Positions 11,406 through 21,255 of a DNA stretch of 64,000 nt are shown here, piece after piece. The notes beneath the pieces are model-generated. The model saw nothing but the letters and a program-made list of their open reading frames with translations. It searched no databases and was not told where the DNA came from. The position numbers were made by a program, and so were the translations under genes. The number at the start of each line of letters is the position of its first letter. Positions within the stretch are counted from its first letter, which is position 1. The DNA is from Litsea cubeba (Eukaryota; Streptophyta; Magnoliopsida; Laurales; Lauraceae): the NCBI GenBank assembly GCA_012931725.1, contig CM022944.1, positions 109,463,372 to 109,527,371 of the forward strand, in the 5' to 3' direction.

Positions 11406-12197
11406 TGAAAGATTTGATAGATCAACACACAAATCATATTGTATTGAGGTATATTTATAATGTAGTTTGAGGATGATAAGGTTCCCTGTACATTAGGTAT
11501 GAGTACAAAACGATCTTAGCAAGATCCTACAAAATAGGGATGAATAAAAAGATAGAAAGACAGATGAGTTTGCCAAGTAGGGTTGCAAACGGGTATCCGA
11601 TTGTCCGATTACCCAGAAGTCTTGATTCGTGAAAAATTGGGTTTGGAAACTATTTTAGGTTCCGATTATATAAACGGGTCCAGGTCTGGAACCCAGTTTA
11701 AGTTCCGATTGATAAACGGGTCCGGTTTTGGGTCCATATAGGTTCTGACCCGTGGACTCAGGAGCCGACATGTGAGTCTTTGATATTGCAAACTATACCT
11801 CAAGATTACTTTTTTTTGGGATATTTTCATATATAATACTGGAGGTAGTAGACTTGATGCACTGTTATAAGTTGAATGATATGCTTATTTTAAGAAAATA
11901 TTAAAAAACGAAGAGGAATTAGAATTGATTTTGGAACTAAATTCCAGTCCTCTAAGTGGACCTGGTTCCAGAACTGGATTAGGGTTTTCCTATTGGAACC
12001 CGGTCTGGAACCAACAAAATAGGTTTCAAGTAAAAAGCGAAATTGTTATTGAGAAATGGATCTGGGTCCAGTATGGTTCCGACCCAGATCCGTTTTGTTT
12101 GCACCCCTACTACCAAGTGCCAAGCCAATGTTATCATCTATCATGATTTGAATTGAGGTGCGCCACAGCTAACCGAGAATGATTGATTTGGCTAACA
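11406..12197 (-). repeat. 5' LTR of the Copia element, interrupted
   Basis: The two halves, 11406-11577 and about 12118-12197, match the left LTR in order. They are separated by a TAGGG-ended element at 11578-12109. The primer-binding site directly adjoins the inner end. Confidence 0.85.
11578..12109. mobile_element. TAGGG-ended hAT-like MITE inside an LTR
   Basis: The insertion begins TAGGGTTGCAAACGG and ends GTTTGCACCCCTA, which are inverted copies of each other (TAGGGKTGCAAAC). Flanking octamers TTGCCAAG and CTACCAAG agree at six of eight positions, which suggests a diverged 8-bp duplication. The extra 'tgccaag' that follows leaves the right edge uncertain by a few bases. The interior is rich in 'gggtcc' and 'ggaacc' words in both orientations and has no transposase. 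It resembles the element at 39547-39969. Confidence 0.7.
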
Positions 12198-12202
12198 CTA
12201 AC

Positions 12203-13657
12203 TTGCTAAGAATACAGTTTTCATTACCACTTAGTGCGTTTCGCTCTCACCTGGAATATGAAAGTTTGATCCGCCACCAATATTTTCAACAAAATGACAT
12301 GGTAATAAAATTCTTTCTAAAATATTTTTCGGGGGTCAAATCTTGAGATTTTTATTTTAACGTAATGTATTTTTGTCATAACCAAACCACATATATCAAC
12401 AACAATAATCCTATGCTAATATTTGCATGAGAAGTTTCTTTCGAACCATGTGGCTCCTATCCTCCCCACAGCCACTAGCCCCCTCAATTGTAGGTGGTAA
12501 CCCAATTTTGATTTGGAATAACATACTCCATTGGATTGATTAGCATGAGAAATAGTATTCAAGTATTGAGCTAAATCTCATCTCTTATGCGCCGACTCGG
12601 ATGAAATTGATGGGAGGGCGTGTGATATAAATGTTGTGCTCCAATTCACTTGTAACGCAAGTAGTGAGGCATGCATCTCCTAGCCACAAATATGACCTAG
12701 GATCAATCCCTAAGCTACGGCAGTAGGGACTTAGGCAGTGTGAGGGCGTAGGTGTGCAAGTAATGTAACATGGAAAAAAAATGAATCTCCATTGGCAAAG
12801 GTGGGCTCCATTGATGGAAGGACTTCTCCTTATGAATACTCTCATTTGGACTTCAACTTGTGATTATTAATCTTATATATCTACTAATACATAATGTTTT
12901 ACTTGACTAGTATTGAGGCAAGGCACCTTGTCCCATGGTATCGAGCAAGAATTAATTACTAGTCCTCACGTTGGAAATACAACTCCTCGAGCAGTGATTT
13001 GATCTTGCAAAAAAAAAAAAAAGTGGTCTAGAAATCTAATCACAATTTAAATATTAAGTTTTGATCTTGGACACAATTAAGGCTAAATTCATAATTGTAA
13101 ACTTTGGTCACTTTCAATAGTTTTAAAAATCATGTAATAAAAGTTTTGTAAAAGTGGGACTTTTCATTATCTTCTTTAGAGTCTTCTTAATATACACGAA
13201 TATAAGATTTTAACACATGATCATGATACATATAGTTTTTCATATTTCATATATGTTTAATATTTCAAACCATTATATGTAGACAATGGTAGCAGCTGCT
13301 TTTAAATGGTTATGTAGACAATGAATGGTAACAGATGCTCTTAAATGGTCAACATCAGATTGGTGAAGTCAAACTGGAGCTAAACGCTGAATTTTTCGAT
13401 TCCATCTACATTGAAAGGTAACTTACTTTCAGGAAATTAAAAAGGCAGTGGCGAGTGGCGTTTGGATCCTCATTTTCCATATTAGCATATTTCTCTCCTT
13501 GCTGTATTCGTTTTCCCCTTATTTTTAGGTTCGCTGCTCAAAACATTGAGTAAGGTGAAATCTGCCGGAGAAAATATGCCTTTTTTATAAACTGAAAAAA
13601 CATCGATTTAGTATATGAAAAAGTGTATTTTTTGGATATTTAGGTATCTGAAAACAC
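12203..13657. other. Intergenic; no supported feature
   Basis: AT-rich sequence. The ORF at 12585-12845 on the minus strand has no recognisable motif. An A-run of about 13 bases lies near 13009-13022. I see no gene or element ends. Confidence 0.6.
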
Positions 13658-13660
13658 TAA

Positions 13661-13917
13661 GGGCATGTTTGTGCAGCGAGAGGATTTCACTCTCTACCTG
13701 TTTTTATTTTTGCAGGAGTGTGTAATCTGGTATTTTTATTCCTCATATAGGAAATCGAAACCCTTTCCATTGAGAAAAATCAATTAATTTTTTTTTTTTT
13801 TTTTTTTACTTTCAGCAAAGAAAATGTCTCACACCAAATGGCCGAAAAGGGGCTACATAGATGATTAGAGCAATTTCCCTATTTAGTACGGACTCCTCTA
13901 ATTGCATAAACGCATCC
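13661..13917. mobile_element. Tourist-like MITE, 257 bp
   Basis: It is flanked by the trinucleotide TAA on both sides (13658-13660 and 13918-13920). The left end reads GGGCATGTTTGTGCAG. The right end, reverse-complemented, reads GGATGCGTTTATGCA. TAA/TTA duplications together with a GGGCNTGTTTG-type terminus are typical of PIF/Harbinger-derived Tourist MITEs. There is a T-run in the middle and no coding potential. Confidence 0.75.
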
Positions 13918-13955
13918 TAAAACGTCTGAATTAACTACAGGAGGGCTACGTGAAG

Positions 13956-14262
13956 AGAGCATTTTCTCCTGTGAGCCAACTGCATGTATTGTTGAGCTCT
14001 ACTTACGGAGTTTACTTGGGCCTACCTTTAATTAGTATAGCTCGTTTCACACTCTTATCCTTCTATCTAACGTCATATCTAATTTTATGCTCATGGAATC
14101 TTTGCTCACCGTTGAGTTGAATATTTAAACAAATTTATGGTTAAAAGACCCATAAACTTCAAGGTCATTGAATCCAGTGATAGGATAAATTATCGGGGCT
14201 GATTTTCTTCATGATGACCCTTATCCAAGTGGACCCATCAGCACTGTAGGGGAAAATCTTCC
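13956..14262. mobile_element. Mutator-like MITE, diverged copy
   Basis: The left end AGAGCATTTTCTCCTGTGAG and the interior 'ttgctcaccgttgagttgaat' match the better-preserved element at 18695-19064 in the same order. The right end (GGGGAAAATCTTCC) is a weak inverted match to the left. No target duplication is readable, so the boundaries are approximate. Confidence 0.5.
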
Positions 14263-15291
14263 AAGTGAAAAGTCCAAGACACTATTATTGGCTTCTAATG
14301 TATCAAATTTCACATGAAACCTTTCTTAAATGAGCTAAACAGCCCAAAAGGCCAAATTGAAAGATTCTTGCCCTTCATGCTATGGCTGCAAATGGAAAAC
14401 AACTCTGATAAAGGGCCAGAAGATCGGATTCCAATAATTTCTAACCTTGGTTATTTTCAAGACATTTCCCATATAAAGTTAGATCCATCTATGAATGGTC
14501 CAAATCCTACCTTGCAATGTCCATATCCATCTATGAATGGTCCAAATCATAGCTTGCAATGTCCATATGTTCAAAACAATAAGCACCAAGGTTCTATATT
14601 TCCTCTATGTAATGCATATCAGCATATTGATTGGTCAAAATTTAAATCAATGTCTAATAATTTACAGTGGTAGATCTGTGTGAAGAGATTACATCTAATC
14701 TAATCATAGGTGGGCCTCTATATGGAAGCAGAAAAAGGGCATAAGATGGCATTTTTAAGGATATGCTTTTTTTTCTTTTCTTTTCTTTTTGCCCTTTCTT
14801 AATTTGAACCTGTAGCACCCACATCAGTTAATTCTGAAGTGCTTTGATTGCTTGTCTACTTCCAATCTTCCAGATTTTATGGCATCCTTTCTCACTGTGT
14901 CCTGATCATCAAACAGTAGCCCCACTTGTACAGAACATCCCTACCATAACTACTAGTCCCTTCCCTTTCTTGTCATTCACTGTCGGGTATGATGATAGGT
15001 AGATGGGACTATTCATAATTTACTTAAAAATTTGAAATTCTGCCACAATACATGACAAACATCTACTCAATCCAAGCCGTCTGTTGTCACGGATGGCCGA
15101 TCAATTTTAACTCCAGCTGTCCATTTGATAAAATTGGGTAGGTTAGAATCTCTCAATCTTTGTGATTCTTAGGATCATCTTCCATCAATTGATGGACAAA
15201 TGAATTCAGTGGTTTGGCTCTGCCTAAGACTCTTGCAATGTGCACATCGCCACCATGCAGGTGATTTTAGGCCATTAAAAAAAGTAGATAA
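14263..15291. other. Intergenic; 42-bp tandem duplication in an ORF
   Basis: A 42-bp unit starting 'ccatctatgaatggtccaaa' occurs twice in tandem at 14485-14526 and 14527-14568. It lies inside a 119-codon plus-strand ORF (14314-14673), where it adds a repeated PSMNGPN..LQCPY block of 14 residues. I do not recognise the ORF. With no intron signals or upstream gene structure, it is more likely chance than a gene. A T/C-rich run lies near 14767-14792. Confidence 0.5.
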
Positions 15292-15294
15292 TAA

Positions 15295-15834
15295 GGGCAT
15301 GTTTGTATGCTTAAAACACGTATAGGAATTCATGGTTAAATGAGTTCATCTTCAAAATTGTTTAAGAGGTGAGCGGCGAATGATATAACGTTAGTTAGGG
15401 GTAAAGGATTTAAGGCAAGGAAGTAGATGAGATTTTGACTTTTCTATGATTTGAATTATATGGGCAATTATGTGGGCGATGGAAGTAGATGAGACTTTGA
15501 CTTTCCTATTATTTGAATTATGAGGATAATAACTAGGTATTCACTTCCTATTTTTCCTTGGTTTATAATCATCATAGGAAAGGATATTTGATGTTTATTT
15601 TTGGACACTCACCTTTGATCTCCATTTTTAACTATTTTGGACATGGACTTCTATTTATTTAATTCTTATATATTTTGTGGAACACTTCCTATTTTTCCTT
15701 GGTTTATAATCATCATAGAAAAGGATATTTGATGCTTATTTTTGCACACTCACCTTTGATCTCTATTTTTAACCAATTTGGGCATGAAGTTCTATTTATT
15801 TAATTCTTATGTATTTAATGGAAAGAAACATGCC
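15295..15834. mobile_element. Tourist-like MITE, 540 bp, internal duplication
   Basis: TAA flanks both ends (15292-15294 and 15835-15837). The left terminus is GGGCATGTTTGTATGC and the right terminus, reverse-complemented, is GGCATGTTTCTTTCC. Inside, a block of about 141 bp beginning 'cacttcctatttttccttgg' is tandemly duplicated (about 15542-15682 and 15683-15822). The interior resembles sequence at 46360-46680 and, more weakly, at 23025-23290. No coding sequence is present. Confidence 0.75.
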
Positions 15835-15837
15835 TAA

Positions 15838-18415
15838 ATATTTTGACCTTTAAAAATTAGAAAAAGCACCTTAACTTTTAAGCTACTTTTGAAAAAAACA
15901 ATTTGCCCCAATTCCAGAAACACACTTAACGTTAAAATTTATTTATTTATTATAAATTACTTGTCTCTCTTTTCTTTTATTCTTTTTTTGTTTTACCGAG
16001 GCTTAAAACCTACAAACTCCTAATGCCTCGAGGAGAGACTTTTATGTTCCTAATCAGAAGAGCTAGAAGCTCAAAAGGGTAATTTTCCAAAATGCCCCAC
16101 TTGAAAAATGCTCTTTTTTTTATCATGGGGCCCACCTTGAGTCAATATGGTCTTTTCACACACATTACCCTACCATGAATAATCACAAGTTCAAAATTTT
16201 CAATCATCCGGCTTTTCTTTATGATTGGATTAAAATCATAAGAAAATGATGCTTCTAAAACTACTAAATTTTAGGGCAATAGTTCAAAGGGTTGAGATAA
16301 TCTCATCGAGTCCATATTTTGCATATTGGTAGGTCTTATAAGTGACAATCAATGGGTCTAAAATTTTGAAATCTCACGAATCAAATAGAAAATTTCAAAT
16401 GCAAAAGGAATAGCAAGTGATACTGCTTTTAAAATTCGCAACACGGGGATGTAAAAATTTTCCTATCAGAAATCCTCTAATAAAAATCCTTTTGTGTAGG
16501 TTTTTTTTTTTTTTTTAAATTGGTACAAACCTCCAAGGGAGTTATTATTAAAATCCCTACATAGCAATATAATATGATCTCCTTCACGAGGCTTTCATTA
16601 CAATTAAAAGCATATGGCTTTAGATTCTTTTGGAACAAAGAATATAGAAGTGGGATAATTCTTTTACTCAAAGAAGTCTCTCATATTTGTTATTATTTTG
16701 TAAAGAGAGCTATTAAAGGTAGGCCAGTTTCTGAAACTGAGCAGAAAAAATAGCTGCCACTCGAACAGGAGTCTGAACAGAGAACTCTGATAATTTTGGC
16801 TGTGATGATTGCAGAGAAGCAGAAGAAGATGACGATGACAAATGAAATCAGGAAGGAGGAGAGCGGGATGGCATGGCCCCCCAAAAAGCCTGCACCAGAA
16901 ATGAGTGCCACTGTCGAAAGAGTTATGTTCCTCTCTCTCTCTCTCAGTCTCTCTACAATTGCATGCTTTTTATTGCTGGAGACTGCATCTTATCTCTTTT
17001 TCTCTCTTGTAAAGGCTTTTGACTCTTTCTATCTTTCTTTTACTTCTTTTCAAAACAGGGTTTCTGTAGTTTTTGGCTTCTGTGGGAGAAAATTAAGAGA
17101 ACCCAATTCATACATTTGCCTTTGATTCTGTGGGTTGTGGCACAAAAGAGGATTCTCATTTTTCTTAATGGGGTTTGAATCTTATCCTATTACTTTTGAG
17201 TTCCATTAAAAAAAAAAAAAACCCACTTTTGTTAGCAATCACCCCCACCCTTTTTGTATTGAATTTGGTTTTTTGTGGTTTGTGAAGTAAAAAGAAAGCA
17301 AAGGTAAAAATGCATGGTTGTTGCTGGGATTTGGGTCCCATTCTTTTGTTTTTTGTGTTAAAAACTGCTGTTTTATTATCCATTGAAGATAAGAGCAGGA
17401 AAACTGCTTTTCCTTTTATGGTTTTGGATTCTATCATTTGGGTGGAAAAGAGAATAATTACTCATAGTGGAATTTGTTGTTATTTCTTTGTCTTGGTTTT
17501 TTTGTTGCATAAAAAAAAAAAAACCACTTGTATAATCAATATAGAGAGCAAACAACCCAACTTATGTCTTTAGGCTGAGGAAGATGTTTGGTTTTGTAGT
17601 TTGATGAAAATGATGAAATTCCTTGAATCTTTATGAATTTTCATTTTTATTAGTCTGGTTTTGATTCAGGTTCTGAGGAACGGGCCTCTCTGGTGGAGAT
17701 GGATGGTTGCTCTGTTACACAAAGGGTTGGAGGTTGGTCCTTCATGTTTTCCTTCCTCTGGTTCTTAGTTTATTCTTGAGTTCTTTGAAGCAATAGTGGG
17801 ATTTTGTATCATTACGTGATTTACTGTGATATTGGGTTTTAGGTAGTGAAGTTCATTCATTGCTTGTCTTGGAGTGAATCTCACATTAATAACTTGATGC
17901 TACATAGTCATTTCAGCAGTTTAGCTTTTACGGTCTTTTATCTCCTTGTTTCAGCTGTGTAACATCAACAAATTATAAGACAAGGCCTCTAGTTCTGACC
18001 TTTTGGGCCTCTTTTGGGTTATCTTCGAGTCTTAGCAGTGCATTTTACAAAGAAGAAGAGAATGCTTTATCCTAGACGTTCTTCCTTTGCAGTTCCTTTG
18101 TTAAAATATGAGTGTAAATCTTCACTAAAACTTTATTTGGCATCAGTACTCAGTAGACAGAGTAAGCCTTGGAAAGGAGCCATCACACACAAGTCTTATT
18201 GGGATGAGGAGAAAACTGTCCACGTACAAAGTTGAGCTGAAGAGAATTTTCTCTAACTCCATTTTCTCAACTTTTTCTCCACATCAAACAGGCGATGGGT
18301 CTCCTCCGAGCAGAATCTTTATCGACAAACACACTTTTCTTCTCTGCTTGGTTATTTGATTGACACATTTCCAATAGTATTCATGGAGATATCTATTTTC
18401 CTGCTCCTTTAGAAT
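15838..18415. other. Intergenic, upstream of ATH1; possible distal leader exons
   Basis: No protein gene is convincing. Around 16930-17040 a CT-rich stretch looks like plant 5' leader sequence. Near 17671-17728 a short segment is preceded by TTGATTCAG and followed by GT, as a small non-coding exon would be. ATH1 homologues are known for long leaders with introns, so these may be distal 5' exons of the gene at 21256, but only RNA evidence could show it. ORFs at 16693-17125 on both strands overlap one another and have no known domain. Confidence 0.35.
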
Positions 18416-18423
18416 GCATCAAT

Positions 18424-18577
18424 CACTATTGCAAAAATCGGCCTAGGCGGCGCCTAGGCGCTAGTCGGCGGTCACCGCCTAGGCGGGGATTAATCGGACT
18501 AGGAGGGGATTAATCGGGAATTAATCCCTAGTCCATGCCCACCGCCTAGCATCCGCCTAGAGATTTTTATAACATTG
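18424..18577. mobile_element. hAT-like MITE with GC-rich palindromic core, 154 bp
   Basis: A perfect 8-bp duplication, GCATCAAT, flanks it (18416-18423 and 18578-18585). The termini are imperfect inverted repeats: CACTATTGCAAAAATC on the left and CAATGTTATAAAAATC for the right in reverse complement (12 of 16 match). The inner arms carry GCCTAGGCGG-type palindromes and repeated 'ggggattaatcgg', making the core far more GC-rich than its surroundings. Size, ends and duplication fit a non-autonomous hAT element. Confidence 0.88.
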
Positions 18578-18694
18578 GCATCAATTCTCATCGTTGTTCT
18601 GATTTCTGAATGTTCACATTTGCAATGTATTTAGTGTTTGGTAGAATAAATGTTGTTATGGGCATGTAGTGAAAATTAATCTATGCACATTGTT

Positions 18695-19064
18695 GGAAAA
18701 TGTTCTTGTAAGAGTGGACTGTACATCCAGCTCTATGTGGCCCACTTGGGCCCACCTTTGATCAGTGTAGCCCATTTAATGCTCTTGTCATCTCATGATC
18801 TGGCATCAGGCCCAGTTTTATACTCGTTGAACCTTCACTCACTGTTGGATTGAATCTAAAAAAAATCTAAGGTTAAGAAGACATTAAACTTTTAGCCCGT
18901 TAAATCAAGGGATAGGATAATCTGATGGGATGGATTTTTTTGGCACTCCTTGTCCATAAGGAAACCTTTCTATCTTGCCCCTCCCATTGATAGACATGCA
19001 TTTAAGTGGGCGAGCTGGACTGCATATGGGCAATATGCAGTCTACTCATAGGAGAACATTCTCC
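18695..19064. mobile_element. Mutator-like MITE, 370 bp
   Basis: Long imperfect inverted ends: GGAAAATGTTCTTGTAAGAG on the left and GGAGAATGTTCTCCTATGAG for the right in reverse complement, with the similarity continuing to about 32 bp. Flanking 10-mers GCACATTGTT and GTGCATTGTT agree at eight of ten positions. Duplications of 9-10 bp with terminal repeats of this length suggest a Mutator-derived MITE. Related sequence occurs at 13956-14262 and more weakly at 49380-49500. Confidence 0.75.
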
Positions 19065-19074
19065 GTGCATTGTT

Positions 19075-19763
19075 TATAGGTAATGTGACACAAACCAATA
19101 ACCTCATGGTTGTGGGCTTGTGGCAGTGAGCACCTTCAAGCTATACACATCATGCGTCTCAGGATGTGCATTAGTTCCTATGTTCAAGTGTGGAGATTGA
19201 GTGAACATCAAATGTGATCTAGATCAACCACCTTTTTTAGCCATTAAGATTTTATCTGATAAGTTGTCCATTAGCTCCACTAGATTCAATGGATTGTTGT
19301 TTACGCATGTACCAAAGTCAGCCTCACTGGTCATTGAAATGGGTGATTGAAATAATCAACGAACAGCTCATGACTACTGTCATTATAAACAGCTTATGAA
19401 GTCTGATGGGTCTGAATTTAAACAGGTCTATTACCGAATCCAAGAGGCCCCCTGTTATATGTGGGGCCAATAGAACCCATCAACATATCACTTGTCCCAT
19501 TTTGACTCCAGTTTTTGTCACATATTCTTTTGTCATCCAATTATGTATGCAATTTAACCCACTTTATGTTCACACTGTTCGGTGAATGTTAAGAATTGTT
19601 CTTACACTCAGGAATAGTGTGTGAAGTATGCTGGAATTCCTGCGCTACTTATTAATTAATTAGATATATTAGTTAATTGTTGTTAGCCCTCTCTCTATTA
19701 TTATGTAAATGTGATCTCACCACTCTGAGGGACTAACATCAAGGCCTCACTATATTGATTGAG

Positions 19764-19807
<44 letters not shown>

Positions 19808-21139
19808 ACGACACAGATACTTTTTGGCCTTTTGTAGGATCTGCCTTAGTTTTGTCCTCATATATGTTTATTTTCTTTTTTAAAAGCTAACCCCTCTGGA
19901 ACTCTTTTTAGTCATGGTGTTTTACTCTGGTTCTGTGAAATTTTTGTTTTGGAGCTAGTGATGTTCTTACGTGGCTGAGATGTAATTGTTGCTGGCTTAA
20001 GAGAAACTTAAATCGCTAAAGTTATGCTTGTCAATAGGTCAGGCCCCAGCCATTGAAAGTTAAATATTTCAATAGGACTAATCCAACAGGTGTTGCCCAC
20101 TGGTACCCACAGGAGACTTGTACTCTACTCTGGTGAATTGTACTCGCCTGATTGTTTCCCATATTCACACCTGGTTAGGCTTATTTTGTATGCCTTTGTG
20201 CTTTTGTATTAAGCCATATACCCATTCAACAATTTTATTTCATTCTTTTTTGTTTTTTCCCCCTGGCTTCTTAACGGCCACATCTCATACCAGTTTGTAT
20301 CATTATAGTTGCTATAATGTAGCCTTTATTCTCTTTCTTCAATTTTTGTTTTCAATGAGCCATTAAAGTACCTTATGTCAGAACAGCTGAATACATTTTG
20401 CAGCTTTCGTTGAAACAACGTAAAGAGTTACATCATAAGAAAAAATTAAAAAAACCACAGAAACCTTGTAATCTGTTCATAAAATTACGTAATTTTATAA
20501 ACTTGAAAAATTACAAAATTTAAAAAAAAATGTTAAACCGGAAACAAGATACTTGTTCTTAAGCATTATATGTTAATATAAACAATGCAGGCACAACCTT
20601 AAAACTCTAGGGTATTTGATATAAAATACATGCATACTTGAAGTGTCTCCAATCCATTATAATATGGACAATTTGGGTATCATCTGGACTATTCATCATG
20701 TGGGGCATAACCTGGAGGGTCCATAACTCCAAATCATGGTATCAGTCCAAATGCAAAATGACATTAAAGGTTTAGATTTATCTAGTTCCATGCATCCATT
20801 GGTCAAGTTGCCTCTGGATGAATTTTGGACAGAGCAAATTGATACCCACTTATTGACCTGATCTTCATGCATTTTTCACGCACTCCTTTATTGAAGAAAT
20901 AACAATTTCTAGTGGTGTTTTGTTCTGAGCATTTTGCTTGGTCAAAGATGATATTTATTTCTTGCTTTTTTAACAGTTGACCCCCATAAGTCAGGTTTAG
21001 AATTGCTAACTTGTGGTGGCATTTACTTTTCCAGACCAGGCTACCTGACAATGGATCAATATGAAGTACGGCATCACAAAAATCAAAAGGAAACTTTCCG
21101 TCAATAATGATATCTGAAAAGGAATGTTTGCATTTCTAG
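19075..21139. other. Intergenic or leader intron of ATH1
   Basis: There is no coding sequence I can support. A (CT)n tract joins a (CA)n tract at 19764-19809. If the ATH1 leader begins upstream, this stretch would be intron. The sequence just before 21140 ends TTTGCATTTCTAG, a good splice acceptor. Confidence 0.5.
19764..19809. repeat. Compound microsatellite (CT)n(CA)n
   Basis: About ten CT units run directly into about fourteen CA units. It is a simple sequence likely to vary in length between individuals. Confidence 0.95.
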
Positions 21140-21255
21140 GACCTGCATGTGTTGAGGAAGTGAGAAGAATACATGTGAAGATGTGTTGATGACGTGCATT
21201 ACGCAGCTAGTTGTTTAGTATCTCATGGACTGAAGTTCTGTTGTTTCTGGGGATA
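21140..21255 (+). promoter_or_regulatory. ATH1 5' leader with five upstream ORFs
   Basis: This 116-nt stretch follows a splice-acceptor-like TTTCTAG and precedes the main ATG at 21256. It contains five ATGs, each with its own early stop: 21147-21155, 21173-21178, 21181-21189, 21189-21218 and 21225-21233. None is in frame with, or overlaps, the main start. Such a cluster would normally lower translation of the main ORF and make it depend on re-initiation. Confidence 0.6.

Larger units (their letters stand above)
10001..12197 (-). mobile_element. Deleted Ty1/Copia retrotransposon, CTAAC duplications
   Basis: The element lies on the minus strand and is flanked by the perfect 5-bp duplication CTAAC (9996-10000 and 12198-12202). 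Its 5' LTR is the right copy (11406-12197, with an insertion) and its 3' LTR the left copy (10001-10230). Just inside the 5' LTR is a primer-binding site complementary to initiator tRNA-Met (TGGTATCAAAGC on the minus strand, ending at 11405). A purine tract, GCAGGGGCA, precedes the 3' LTR. The interior keeps only reverse transcriptase (YVDDIVVTSN and DLGPLHYFLGIEVQ at 10999-11256) and the end of RNase H (DYHFIREKV and DIFTKGL at 10122-10523). Gag, protease and integrase are missing, so it cannot move on its own. Confidence 0.92.

Noticed and set aside
16693..17125. Overlapping ORFs with a hydrophobic segment upstream of ATH1
   Set aside because: The two strands overlap, neither matches a known small protein, and the stretch looks more like leader or promoter DNA.
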